Source: Rana temporaria
Lineage: Eukaryota; Chordata; Amphibia; Anura; Ranidae
Assembly: GCF_905171775.1 (NCBI RefSeq)
Contig: NC_053491.1
Span: 134,042,483 to 134,106,482, forward strand
DNA: 64,000 nucleotides
Direction: 5' to 3'
Shown here piece after piece: positions 33,721-45,087 of the stretch; the stretch's first letter is position 1; the number at the start of each line of letters is the position of its first letter. The position numbers and the translations under genes are program-made. The notes under the pieces are model-generated. The model was not told the origin of the DNA and made no database searches. It saw only the letters and a program-made list of their open reading frames with translations.

Positions 33721-33771
33721 GTATATTCAAGGAGCAGCATCTCCAAAAGACATGCTTATTTTAGTGGATGT
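33721..33771 (+). CDS. CACNA2D1: CACNA2D1 exon (second): start of the VWA domain, first MIDAS aspartate
   Basis: A 51-nt exon, 10.65 kb downstream of the previous one. The acceptor is a pyrimidine-rich tract ending TATTTTAG. The first base completes the Trp codon, then it reads YIQGAASPKDMLILVD and ends after GT of a Val codon at a GTAGGT donor. SPKDMLILVD is the first beta strand of the VWA domain; its final Asp is the first residue of the metal-ion-dependent adhesion site (MIDAS, DxSxS). MIDAS is needed for alpha2delta to traffic Cav channels. GAASPKDMLILVD matches alpha2delta-1; alpha2delta-2 has GASSPKDMVIIVD as I recall, which is why I chose CACNA2D1. Reading past the donor gives an in-frame TAG at once, so the donor is well fixed. 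Confidence 0.93.
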
Positions 33772-34070
33772 GTAGGTATCTTTTTTTTCTGATTATTTGA
33801 GGCAACCATTATATAAATATGTCAACAATCAATTCAAAACATAGCTTTTAGAGCTTAGATTTCACCATTATACCTAAACGTACAACTCACATTTACTTTT
33901 GTTTACTAATAAATTAATCTACTAGGTAGGGTTACAGTTACCCATAAACTCTTTGGCAATCAAGCATAATCCAAATGCATCTGCATTAATGCTGTGAACA
34001 TTACATCCAAAAATGGTGACAGCACATGCTGGCAAAGCTCTACATAATAAAGGTCTTCAAATACAAGTCA

Positions 34071-34945
34071 TTAACTGCTTCCATACCGGGCACTTACGCA
34101 CCTTCCTGCCCAAGCCAATTTTCAGCTTTCAGCACTGTCGTACTTTGAATGACAATTGCGCGGTCGTGCTACACTGTACCCAAACAATTTTTTTATCATT
34201 TTGTTCCCACAAATAGAGCTTTCTTTTGGTGGTATTTGATCACCTCTGCGGTTTTTATTTTTTGCACTATAAACAAAAGAAGAGCGACAATTTTTAAAAA
34301 AAAACACAATATTTTTTACTTTTTTATTTAATAAATATCACAATTTTTTTTTAAAAAACTTTTTTTTCCTCAGTTTAGGCCGATACATATTCTTCTACAT
34401 ATTTTTGGTAAAAAAAATCGCAATAATCATATATTGATTGGTTTGCGCAAAAGCTATAGCGTCTACAAAATAGGTGATAGATTTATGGCATTTTTATTTT
34501 ATTAATTGTTTTACTAGTATTGGCGGCGATTTGCGATTTTTTTACTGTCACCGTCACATTGCGGCGAACACATCGGACACTTTTGACACGTTTTTGGGAC
34601 CATTCACATTTATACAGCGATTAATGCTATAAATATGCATTGATTACTGTGTAAATGTGACTGGCAGGGAAGGGGTTAACCACTAGGGGGCGTTGAAGGG
34701 GTTAATATGTGTCCCTAAGGTGTGTTATAACTGTAGGGGGAGGGGACTCTCAAGGGGAGGAGACCGATGTGTGTTCCTCTGTACTGGATCCACACTCCTG
34801 CCGTGATTACCGACAATTGCGGGCACCCGGCAGCAATCGCGGCCGCCGGGTCACGAGCGTTGCCGTGGGCGCGCGCCCTAGATCGCCGGGAACGCAGGAC
34901 GTCATATGACGTCCACCCGGATCGAGGAGGGGTTCCTGCCGCCGT
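34071..34945 (+). mobile_element. Family E element E7
   Basis: Starts TTAACTGCTTCCATACCGGG. All family blocks are present, ending with GGACGTCATATGACGTCC and a CCTGCCGCCGTCAT tail. It has no minisatellite, and no TTAA at the right end. Confidence 0.82.
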
Positions 34946-34999
34946 CATTTCCCTTGTGATTTCCAATATGGACTGATTTATATAACTTACGTTTGTAAA

Positions 35000-35215
35000 C
35001 AAGGCTTACTTCTCCCCACAAAGACTCACTACTATTTATCCCCATGTTGTGGCAATGTGTCAGACTGCATTTGGTTCATTCATGTACTATGGACCTGTCC
35101 TCAGCTCCAGACCTTCTGGGGAAAGGTGCTAGATGCTATCAACACAATGAGAGGCCTAACATTCGGAGTGAACCCTTCAATCATGTTCCTGGGTATTAAT
35201 ATAAAAATGCATGTA
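35000..35215 (+). pseudogene. Tx1-type LINE ORF2 C-terminal fragment
   Basis: The + frame from 35057 reads CIWFIHVLWTCPQLQTFWGK and GVNPSIMFLGI. The pattern CxxxxHxLWxCPxxxxFW is the conserved C-terminal region of L1/Tx1 ORF2. Upstream frame breaks remove the RT. Confidence 0.7.
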
Positions 35216-35218
35216 GTG

Positions 35219-35524
35219 CTATATAATATTAGCAAACAGAGCTGAAGTGATGCAACAACAATAATGAAACAATATGCAGTATAATAATATAATGGTGAGA
35301 ACATAGTAACTAATAAAGTTGATAAATATTTATTTTCTGCTTAACACAGACATACTTTTGGGTAATCTCTGAATTGAAGTTTGTGACTCGCCAATTACAC
35401 CTTGGACTATGTTCACTTCACCTTTATTAACTTTATTATTTATTACATTCTCACCATTATAGTATTTTACTGTATATTGTTTCATTATTGTTGTTGCTTC
35501 AGTTCTGTTTGCTAATATTATATG
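35219..35524. repeat. Inverted repeat, arms about 105 bp
   Basis: The left arm (TATAATATTAGCAAACAGAG, then CAACAACAATAATGAAACA) matches the reverse complement of the right arm (TGTTTCATTATTGTTGTTG, then CTGTTTGCTAATATTATA). A loop of about 95 nt separates them. It joins the end of the Tx1 fragment. Confidence 0.85.
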
Positions 35525-35803
35525 CACATATTTGTATACTCTTTAACAACTTTTGTAAGTTGGTGTGCCAGCAGCTACACGATACACTATTCAATAAGGT
35601 CTGGGGGCTTGGGTGGATGCACAAGGGATAACTGTATAAGCCTATGCCTGTGTATCTCTCCTCATTTTAACAGGACTCTCCACTTTGAATTATATACGGT
35701 ATGTACTGTATCTCGTTTTCACATCCTTTGCATTATACCTGCAAACTTCTGTTGCCCCAACCCAACCCATCCCCAAATCCTCCCTTTTCTCCCCTCCCTC
35801 TCA

Positions 35804-36252
35804 GGCCGCATACACACGGTCAAACATGTCCGCTGAAACTGGTCCGTGGATCAGTTTCCGCGGACATGTCCGACCTTGTGTATGGCCTAGCGGACAGGTT
35901 TCCAGCGGACAAAAGTTTCTTAGCAAGCTAAGAAACTTGTCCGCTGGAAACATGTCCAACGGACATGTCTGATGGTTAGTACACCTAATCGGACATGTCC
36001 ACTGGTTATGACGTGTAACCAGCATCCCGAAATCCCGCGCATGCGTCGAATTGATTTGACGCATGCGTGGAAGCATTGCACTTCCGTGTTTGAGAACGTC
36101 GGTGTCTTCTATGTCACCGCGTTCTCTGTCCGCGGGGATTTTGGTCTGATGGTGTGTACACACATCAGACCAAAAGCTCCCAGGAGACATGTCCGATGAA
36201 AACGGTCCGCGGACCGTTTTCATCGGACATGTCTCCTCGTGTGTACGGGGCC
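35804..36252. mobile_element. MITE family B, copy B9
   Basis: A 449-bp element, GGCCGCATACACACGGTC to GTGTGTACGGGGCC, with perfect TCA duplications (35801-35803 and 36253-36255). Contains the GCATGCGTCGAATTGATTTG hairpin. Confidence 0.9.
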
Positions 36253-36255
36253 TCA

Positions 36256-38291
36256 GGGAACTGGCCAGACATATTTTCACCTTGCATCTACTACAGTTGT
36301 TACTATTGATTACCTAAAGTTATACATAATAATTTAGTTACAATATTTACTGTATGTTACTGTTCTGCTGCCTTAATACTGTGGAATACCATACTGTATT
36401 TAAAACGTATGAAACACCATTTAATTTTAATTTTTCTATGTTACTAAATGTGCAAGTGCTGATTTTGAACATTTACATTTAAATTCAATAAATCTACCTA
36501 CTGAAAAAATTAAGTGTTATGTTGAACATTCTCAGAAATGTAATAGCTTTTAAGATGCATAACTGCATTAAAAGTTATATTTATAGAAAGTTTATTTTTT
36601 TTTAAAGCATCAAATGCATTAATGAATGTTAGGGGTGAAGGACAAGGCAGAATCCTGAAAACAAGAAGTAGTGTCAAGGACAAAACAGCACAATTGTGAA
36701 GTGGAACAATAGACTTCTATGTAGGAGTTATAATAATAGCAATGTTAAGACAAACTGAGATGCCATGTTACATAGAACATTTTCACAAGAGAGAAGCTCA
36801 GTACATAACATAATTTTTAACAACAAATAAACCAAAAAGTTCACCTGTTAAGGTATAATGTTGATTGAGAAAACAATGCCTATTTTGAGATTATGGAATG
36901 TCCATTTAAAGCAGTTTTAAATCCACTTCAGCAGTACATATACAAAAAGAAAAAAAAATATGTGTGTATATATATATAAAAACAATGATAAAAATTCAAG
37001 AAACATAAAACACTGAAGTCCATTGTAATTTGAGTATCAAAAAGAAAAAAAATGGTTACAGGAAACAAGCAGCCCAAGTTTCACGCAATTACAACTAAAA
37101 TCACAGCATAAGATGTATATGAGTCTAATGGGGGCCACAGGGTATGCTCCAGAAGCCAATAGAAGAGGAATCACAAAAGATTTCAGCTTACCAATTCTTA
37201 GATGTGATGGCTGTATTCATTTAGTTTTTTAGGCTTTCTTCCTTCTATTTCCATCTAGTGATAGGGCCAGTAAACCTGTTGTTTTTCAAAAAAACAAACT
37301 CTCTAGTAGAATGTAATGGTTAGAGAGATGAGAAAAACTATTTAACATTATCAGGGTTGCTTACAATGATCAACTTGTATTAATTCATGTAAAACCTTTA
37401 TCCCAAAAGGATACTCTTTTGTGAATATGACCTATTTTAGTGAATGTTCACCTTGAAAAGTGATGCTGTATTCACTTTGAATAGTCGATCATAAGCAGGC
37501 AAAATTTTACAAAAACAATATTTTTTTCTTTGCACTTGATTGTATGATCAAAGATTCACATTGCTAAGTGTACATTCTCTGCCTCTGTAATAAATCAACC
37601 AAACACAAAATGATATCAATGTTCACAAGGGGCAGTATGAACTAGTAAACATTTATGTTCCTTTTTATCTAAATATATTAATTTTACACTTGTGCTAAAC
37701 CCATTTTAGAGAACAATGTAATTTTACAACAACAAAACACAAAATATCTCCAGTCCAGCAAAAAAAAAAACATTTGTCCTCCTAATTGATCTCATTCCCT
37801 GGTAGTACATATGTTCTTTTGGCATTTATTTAGAGTTGTATATACTGAGTGAAAAGTGAGAGATTCAGTCTATTAAAAGCATCTCTTGGTTTCCACAGAG
37901 GGCTCTTTGTTAGGTTAATGTCAGGGGAAAAAACATCAAGCTTGATGTGTCTAGTAGATTGCTTTGTAGTAAAAAAATCTATTCTCTTGTTTGTCGCTTT
38001 GATGGAATAGATTGCATCTGATGCTTTAAATGGATTGAAATACTTTTATATAACTGCAATGTGTTTCATCAGCATTTGCAATCTCCCCTGTTTGAGCTTT
38101 GCCCTGAAGCAGACAAGCTGCCATTTAGATCTCTTAAAATGCCCATTAGCTGAAGAAGGAAGAAGGGATGGACATGGATAACTGGATAGTTTTCCAATTA
38201 ATTTCATTGACACTGGACTTGAAATTTTTTAGGATATTTCAGGCAGATTTATTTTTGCAAACCCTGTAAATTTTGATGTCTCTTTTTACAG
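36256..38291. other. Repeat-poor intron upstream of the third exon
   Basis: AT-rich sequence with simple A/T tracts. No transposon families of the window recognised. Ends in the acceptor of the 38292 exon. Confidence 0.6.
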
Positions 38292-38391
38292 AAGCGGAAG
38301 TGTCAGTGGGCTGACATTGAAGTTGATAAGAACCTCTGTGACTGAGATGTTGGAAACCCTCTCAGATGATGATTTTGTAAATGTTGCTGCT
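38292..38391 (+). CDS. CACNA2D1: CACNA2D1 exon (third): MIDAS serines and first helices of the VWA domain
   Basis: A 100-nt exon after an acceptor CTCTTTTTACAG. Its first base completes the Val codon; 33 full codons follow, beginning SGSVSGLTLKLIRTSVTEML and ending SDDDFVNVAA, up to a GTAAGT donor (phase 0). With the previous exon it rebuilds the MIDAS motif D-V-S-G-S. This is typical of alpha2delta-1 and -2. Differences from mammalian alpha2delta-1 as I remember it are Thr for Ser in TSVTEML and Ala for Ser as the last residue. The next exon, expected to begin near FNSNAQ, was not found in the remaining 25.6 kb. The reading frame is intact across all three exons, so this looks like a working gene and not a pseudogene. 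Confidence 0.93.
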
Positions 38392-38998
38392 GTAAGTATC
38401 TCTGTGGTGTTGCATATGTTTTTTATTGTTTTTATCCCAAATGATGTTGTGCTAATTAAACTTTAACCACTGAATCTTTTTACATTCTGTACAGCTTTTA
38501 TGTAATCGTATTTACTTCAGCCAGTTCTTCCATAGTTTTGAATAAACAAGGGAAACAATTATCCAATGATTATTGTCCTGATGATAAGTAAAGTTAAATC
38601 TTAAATACAAAATATGATATAAAATATATTGGAGGCGCTGACATTACAGTACCTACAACCATTTCCAGTGGGCTCACAATTTAATGTCTCTAAAAAAGTC
38701 AATTGTCTATACTCTCTTTAGTACTCCTTTAATTTTTTAACTGAGAGGAAACCAAGGCTTCCAGGGAAAACACAATATGACATGGAAGAAACATGAAATG
38801 TGCATCCATTTTCCTTATATAGAGGATATTTAGGGAAACTGAAGATGAAACAAGGTCACTTCAGTTGTACTTGTCAGCGCAGAAAAGCTTTCAGTTAGCT
38901 TTTAGAAAGGGATGGAACTACACTCTGTAATATTAAAAAATAACATCTAAGTACATTTCTGCTCTTTGAATCCCCTGATAAAAACAATTAAGTTATCT

Positions 38999-39426
38999 TC
39001 AAAACAATACATTGATAGAAAATGAATCTCTAATTGCTTGCTTAGTCTATGAAAGCTAAACCTGAAACCTAGCAAGGTCACCTTTAAACCCAATCAGTTT
39101 AATTAGAAAACACATGTCAGCCTGTAAAGTAGAGGTATCGGATTCAAATTCAAGAAGGGCCGGTCAGAAAAATTTTCCTCCAGCAAAGGTCCAGAATGAA
39201 GAAAAACAGTAATAATGCAACCATGATATTTGGACCTCTGTTGGAGGAACATTTTACCAACCGGACCTTCTTGAATTGCAATTCAATACCTCTACTTTAG
39301 AGGCGGATGTGTGTTCTAATTAAACTGATATGGTTCAATTGTGACGTTGCTAGGTTTCAAGTTTAGCTTTCATAGACTAAGCAAGCAATTAGAGTTCCAA
39401 TTGCTAATAATGTGTTGTTTTGAAAA
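38999..39426. mobile_element. Foldback element, about 430 bp
   Basis: Long inverted arms: TCTAATTGCTTGCTTAGTCT (39029) and GAAACCTAGCAAGGTCAC pair with GTGACGTTGCTAGGTTTC and AGACTAAGCAAGCAATTAGA (ends 39393); AAAGTAGAGGTATCGGATTC pairs with GAATTGCAATTCAATACCTC followed by TACTTTA. Arms about 170-190 bp, centre near 39210. Confidence 0.85.
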
Positions 39427-39450
39427 AAAAGTTTTGCCTATAGTTCCACT

Positions 39451-40192
39451 GAACCCTTTCCTGGCGGTATGATTATATCAGATTTTTTAATCTGAAAGCG
39501 GTGCATTGTTTTGCATAGAAATTTGTAATTCTTAGTAATTCTTAGTAATAACACACTTAAATATGTCCAAACAAGAGTCCAGTAGACATCCCAGGTATGA
39601 TAAAATTTGGAACCGAAAATCATAAAATGTAATAAATAACTATAAATAATTATAAAAAATTATATTATAATAATAATAAAATGAATTTCCCCACAAATCA
39701 CTATCTTAAATTTTTCAAAGTGTTCTAATTTACTATTGCTGTTTTCTAGCTGGTCTAAAACCACTTTTGCCGTAGAGGGATGCTGTTTGGTTGCCATGGA
39801 CAATCTCAAGTTTCCAGACAGAAAGAACAGTATATATAATATAAAAGTATATGGAGGGCACTGAACAAAGCACTAGGGACAAAAGGGATGTGAAATGATT
39901 TGATACAGTAATGTAATCTGTAAGATTACAGTGTACTGTATGTGTTATGTTTTTTGTACTTTTTTAATTTGCCGCCGGGCTCCGTCCCCATGCATAGCGA
40001 CGCTCGCAGGGAACAGAGCATCAGGCAGAGAATCCAACGGGGACACAGCTAGGGGACATCACAGGATCATGGTGACAAGGTAAGTACACTGAACCAAGAT
40101 TCTGCAATGCAATCCAGTGTGGCTCAGGGTTACCGCTAATGGTACTGAACTTTAATCTGAGCCACACTCGGAAATACTGCTAGGAGGGTTAA
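39451..40192. mobile_element. TTAA-type element family F, copy F1
   Basis: Left AACCCTTTCCTGGCGG, right CTGCTAGGAGGGTTAA. The AT-rich interior and the GGTTACCGCTAATGG region match the copy at 48095. Confidence 0.7.
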
Positions 40193-42727
40193 AAGGGAGC
40201 ATGTATTACATTTTTCAGGCTGAAAACTGTTCCTGTACCATACAAAAATACATAGATAATGTCTACTTTGCTAAGTAATCACCCATAAGTAGAGTTCTAC
40301 CTAGGAAAAGGAATCTGTTGCTCCCAGAAAATTCATTTTTTAAATAATTGAAAATGTCTGCCATTGCATTTTCACGTATTAAATTTTATCTTTGTGTTTG
40401 TAAAAAACAAAAAAGACAAAAACAAACTGACCACCAATGATGTTCTGCTATGCAACAGAGAGTGTGTAGTGAATAATATAGAACTAAAGTACAACATTTG
40501 GAGAAATAAGCTATAATAAAAAAAAATACTAGCTGTCTTTGGGGACACAACATAACTCTGGGTATATTAGGTCTCTATGAGGTTGAACACTAGGCAAATT
40601 AAAAAGCATGGGTCCTCTTAGTGGCAACACTGTCTGCAAACACCTGTCCAACCTATGTTAGTGTCCTTAGAAAGTAGAATGCCTCTCTCCAACCCTGCTG
40701 GATCAAGAATCTTAAGATTTCATTAAATGTAAACCTCAATTTAGGCAAACGTCCTCCTGTTCTGCTAAACCTCCAATGAAAAAGTTCAGGAAGTGTTAGT
40801 TTTAGTAAATTTTGTTCTTCTGAAACATCTCAAATACCAAAGTTAAGGAGGCCATCGTTGCTAGGCACCACAGGGAGTTTCCATCATCCCCATGAAATAA
40901 TTTGCATTAAGTGTCATCAACTCTTCTCCAGGCCAAGATTCTTAATAACACTGTGAATGTAGGGCAGCATGGTGACTCCTCCTTTGTGCAGGACTATGGT
41001 GCCCTGCACTCACAGGATGACACAATAAGTAGTGGTACAGAGAACACTTATATTTACCTTGACATTATTAGCATTCAAATCAAACCCCCACAAGACTTTT
41101 TTACATAATTTGTTCTCCTAAATACTGACTATTATAAATGCTATGTCTGTCTGCATTTAGGGTGTTCAAATAAACAAGAAAGAATGAAAAATTACACCAA
41201 CTAAATTAAGCACATCTACAACATTCTGTATCATCTGTATCATGGAAAGGCATCAGTTAACTGCCTTTTTTGTATTTTATACCTTTTCAAATATAGAATA
41301 AAGATGTTTTAATTTTAAATGACACAGAAGAGAGATGAGGGACAAACACGCTGCTTCAGCCCCTTTAAATAAGACTGATGTAAAGACATCAAGATGCAAT
41401 CCCCAAATTTCTCAATTGTATGCTTTCCCGACATGCAGTCTTCCAATTGCTTACATCCATCTTGAGAATTAAGATAAAAATAAAAGTGGCACTACCAATC
41501 ATGTTGTTAGCAGAACCTTACCTATCATTATTCATGGTCACAGCTAAAAGATTAGGATATACTTTCTTGCCAGTGCAGGCAGGAAAATGACACTGTGACT
41601 TAATCAGCTGTATCAGGATTTATGCTGAAGTCTTGACGAACAAGAGGCTTAAATATTAATGTGCAGAACCACTTAAGTGCAGAGTTTTTAATTATACAGA
41701 TGCATTTGTTTCTCGGTAAGTTGCAGCATGTGAGTCATACCATGCCAGTATAAATCACCAAGGGTTAATATGTCAAGCATTCTCATCTTAATTTTAATTT
41801 CATCTACAGGAAAGTGTACCTATTTGCATGTAAAAAGGAACCTGCTGTTCATAAATGTGCAAATATATGGGAATTACTGCCATTCCTTCCAAATAATTCA
41901 GTTATATGCTTTGACTGCACAAAGTGGTAAATGATAGGTCCAAAGACTTGCTCTGCGCACTGTGTGATTTAAAGCCTGGCTTTCGTTGGCTGATGCAGTG
42001 AAGATCATTTTAAAGTTATTTTGTGGCTCTGGGAAAGCCAAGCACATTTTTATTTATTTTTTGGTTTACCCTGACAAGTAGAGAATAAGTTACTAGTGGG
42101 AGCTGTTCAGTGGTATTAATATGATAGCCACATTTCCAGAGCAAATGGGTCATGTTTCAACACCTTGAATGCAAACTATTACTGTGTGTGAATAATAATT
42201 CCTTACATAAATAACCATCCTAGCAAAATACTTATTGCCCCAAAGCTTAACCACCAAAGTCATTGCTGTGTTAACATTTTGACTTGTGTGTCTCATTGAG
42301 AGAGGAAAAATGTATCTTGCACTTGCAGTAAATGGCTATTTGTGACATAAACTACACTAAATGTTACTGTAGAGAATTCTGTATGTTTCTGAGAATAGCA
42401 CTCTAATAAATAAGGTTTCTTGACATGAAGCCATTTGGAGGTAAATCTGATGATCTGTTGCTCACAGTCACAGGATGGATTTGAATCCTTAGGTCAACCT
42501 AGAAAAAGTTTATTGTTATCTAGATCATATACAGTATCCCTGATTAAAGAATAAGATGTACAAGAACAGCTTATTAGACATTCTTGCAATTGTCAATTAA
42601 AACATATAATGGTTATATCCTAATGTAATGCTTAAATGTGACTTTTCCCAGTTTATACCTTGACAGGTCAGTGAGCACAAACTTGTTTTGTGAGACTGCC
42701 TGAAATATACTTTGATAATGCTAGATA

Positions 42728-42728
<1 letters not shown>
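40193..42728. other. Repeat-poor intron
   Basis: AT-rich; no exon, RNA gene or known repeat recognised. Confidence 0.6.

Positions 42729-42811
<83 letters not shown>
42729..42811. repeat. (TA)n microsatellite, about 82 bp
   Basis: Uninterrupted TA dinucleotides. Confidence 0.98.
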
Positions 42812-42815
<4 letters not shown>

Positions 42816-42992
42816 TCAATTAAAATTCCTTCCAATTTTTTTAAATCCTAACAAGCAATGTAAGGGTTTTAGAACTCTTGTGCATTTATAAACCTGAGTT
42901 AGCCAATAAAAGTTATTGTATAAATTGCTCCTACTGCATTGATTGATGGCTAACATAGTACAAGACTACAACTGTATAAAGGTTGAATGAAG

Positions 42993-43125
42993 GATGGATG
43001 GCCACACTCCAAAAACCATACAGGTTGTCTTTTATTAAATGAACAGCAAAAGCATTTCCAGATCACAGCAACAGAAACAGGGGACAGCCGACGTTTCGCA
43101 CAAAATCAGTGCTTATTCATGGCTG
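42993..43125 (-). mobile_element. Hammerhead-like retroelement end P2
   Basis: The minus strand reads CAGCC, ATGAATA, AGCAC-loop-GTGC, GAAAC, GTC, GGCTG over 43125-43084. That is the order stem I, CUGANGA-like core, stem II, GAAA, cleavage triplet GUC, stem I of a hammerhead ribozyme; CAGCC/GGCTG and GCAC/GTGC pair perfectly, but the first core half is degenerate. AATAAA lies at 43036-43031 (minus), then TTGGAGTGTGGCCATCC to 42993. Confidence 0.5.
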
Positions 43126-43259
43126 ACTACAACTGTGATTAAATATGTTGTGTGTTGTAATATGGATAACTATGTGCATAATAACAATGGGATCAGTGGG
43201 GGTAAGGACTTTTTGTGTGTCAAAAGTGACTATTAGTATAAGACAATTGTGTTGATTTA

Positions 43260-44829
43260 TTAACCACTTCCATACAGGGCAGTTTCACCCCCTTCCTGCC
43301 CAGACCAATTTTTAGTTTTCAGCGCTGTTGCACTTTGAATGACAATTGTGCGGTCATGCAACAATGTACCCAAATGAAATCCTAATGTTTTTCCCCCCCA
43401 CAAATAGAGATTTTGTTTGGTGGTATTTGATCATATCTGCGTTTTTTTATTTTTTGCGCTATAAACAAAAAAAGAGCAGCAATTTTGAAAAAACACCGTG
43501 GGCCAGATCCACAGACAAAGTATGCCGGCGTATCTACTGATACGCCGGCGTACTTTCAAATTTCCTGCGTCGTATCTTTAGTTTGAATCCTCAAACCAAG
43601 ATACAACGGCATTTGGGTAAGATCCGACAGGCCTACGGCTTTGTATGCCTTCGGATCTTAGATGCAATACTTCGGCGCCCGCTGGGTGGAGTTTGCGTCG
43701 TTTTCCGCGTCGGGTATGCAAATTAGCGATTTACGACGATCCACGAACGTACGCGCGTCCGTCGCATTTTCTAACGTCATCTGTAGTCGGCTTTTTCCGG
43801 CGTACAGTTAAAGCTGGTATTTTGCGGCGTATAGATAGACTTGCCATGTTAAGTATGGCCGTCGTTCCCGCGTCGAAATTTGATTTTTTTTTTGCGTAAG
43901 TCGTCCGTGAATAGGGATGGACGTAACTCACGTCTAAGTTCAAAAAATGATGTTGTTGCGACGTCATTTCACGCAAAGCACGGTAGAAATTTCTGGACGA
44001 CGCATGGGCAGTTCATTCGGCGCGGGGACGCGCTTCATTTAAATGAAACCCGCCCCAACCCGCCCAATTTGAAATCCGCCGCCGGAAATACACTACGCCG
44101 CCATAACTTACGGCGCAAACTCGCTGAGGATTCGAATATACGTCAGATAAGGTACGGCGGCATAGTGTATCTCTGATACGCTGCGCCGATCCAAATGTAT
44201 GTGGATCTGGCCCCATATGTTTTACTTTTTGATTTAATAAATATATATGTATATATATTTTTTTCCCTCAGTTTAGACCGATAAGTATTCTTCTACATAT
44301 TTTTGGTATAAAAAAAAAAACCGCAATAAGCGTATATTGATTGGTTTGCACAAAAGTTATAGCATCTACAAAATAGGGGATAGAGTTATGGCATTTTTTT
44401 TTTACTAGTAATGGCGGTGATCTGCGATTTTTATTGTGACTGTGACATTGCGGCGGACATATTGGACACTTTTGACACGTTTTTGGGACCATTCAAATTT
44501 ATACATCGATTAGTGCTATAAAACTGCATTGATTACTGTGTAAATGTGACTGGCTGGGAAGGGGTTAACACTAGGGGGCGTTGAAGGGGTTTATATGTTC
44601 CCTGGGAGTGATTCTAACTATAGGGGCAGGGGGACTCACAAGGGGAGGAGACTGATCTGTGTTCCTCTGTACTGGGAACACACATCGTTCTCCTCACCTC
44701 TGACAGGAGGTGGATCTGTGTGTTTACCCTAGCGGCCGCGATGCAAAGGACGTCATATGATGTCCACTCTGAGGGAGAGACAGTTCCTGCTGACGTCATA
44801 TTACTAGGGCTCGGTAGAGAACTGGTTAA
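43260..44829 (+). mobile_element. Family E element E8, with a family A MITE inside
   Basis: Begins TTAACCACTTCCATACAGGG (43260) and ends ACTGGTTAA (44829). A palindromic MITE occupies 43500-44213, between the GCGCTATAAACAAAA block and the TTTACTTTTTGATTTAATA block. Confidence 0.85.
43500..44213. mobile_element. Palindromic MITE family A, copy A5
   Basis: A 714-bp element with ends GGGCCAGATCCACAGACA and TGTGGATCTGGCCC, flanked by CGT and CAT, which may be one 3-bp duplication changed by CpG decay. It is inserted in family E element E8. Confidence 0.85.
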
Positions 44830-45087
44830 GGAAAAATGGCTATTTGCAGGGGGAATTTTCCCCACAGCTTAGCGAATACAGCAAAATGTCAGTTTGCAAA
44901 GAATATCCAATCACGTACAAGGAAAATGAAAAAAAAAATGTTTTGCTTGCACATGATTGGATGATGGAAGTCTGCATAGCTTCATCTTATTCACTAAGCT
45001 ATGGGGATAATTCCCCTGCAAAGTGCAACTTCCCATGCAAAGTGAAAAGTTTGTTTTCAAATCACCCCTAGTGCATCTAGCAATACA

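Larger units (their letters stand above)
33772..38291 (+). other. CACNA2D1: CACNA2D1 intron (4.5 kb)
   Basis: Runs from a GTAGGT donor to a TTTTTACAG acceptor. The first half holds a TTAA-type element, a Tx1 ORF2 fragment, an inverted repeat and a MITE. From 36253 to 38291 the sequence is AT-rich, without recognisable transposons or coding potential. Confidence 0.85.

Noticed and set aside
35804..36252. MITE hairpins as microRNA genes
   Set aside because: The hairpins are part of a multi-copy transposon family; without small-RNA data there is no support for a microRNA.
22999..38391. Assignment of the exons to CACNA2D2, D3 or D4
   Set aside because: CACNA2D2 has GASSPKDMVIIVDV and CMLDTLSDDDYV-like residues, and D3/D4 differ much more around YIQAATSPKD, as I recall them. 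The residues seen fit D1 best, although a sequence search would settle it.
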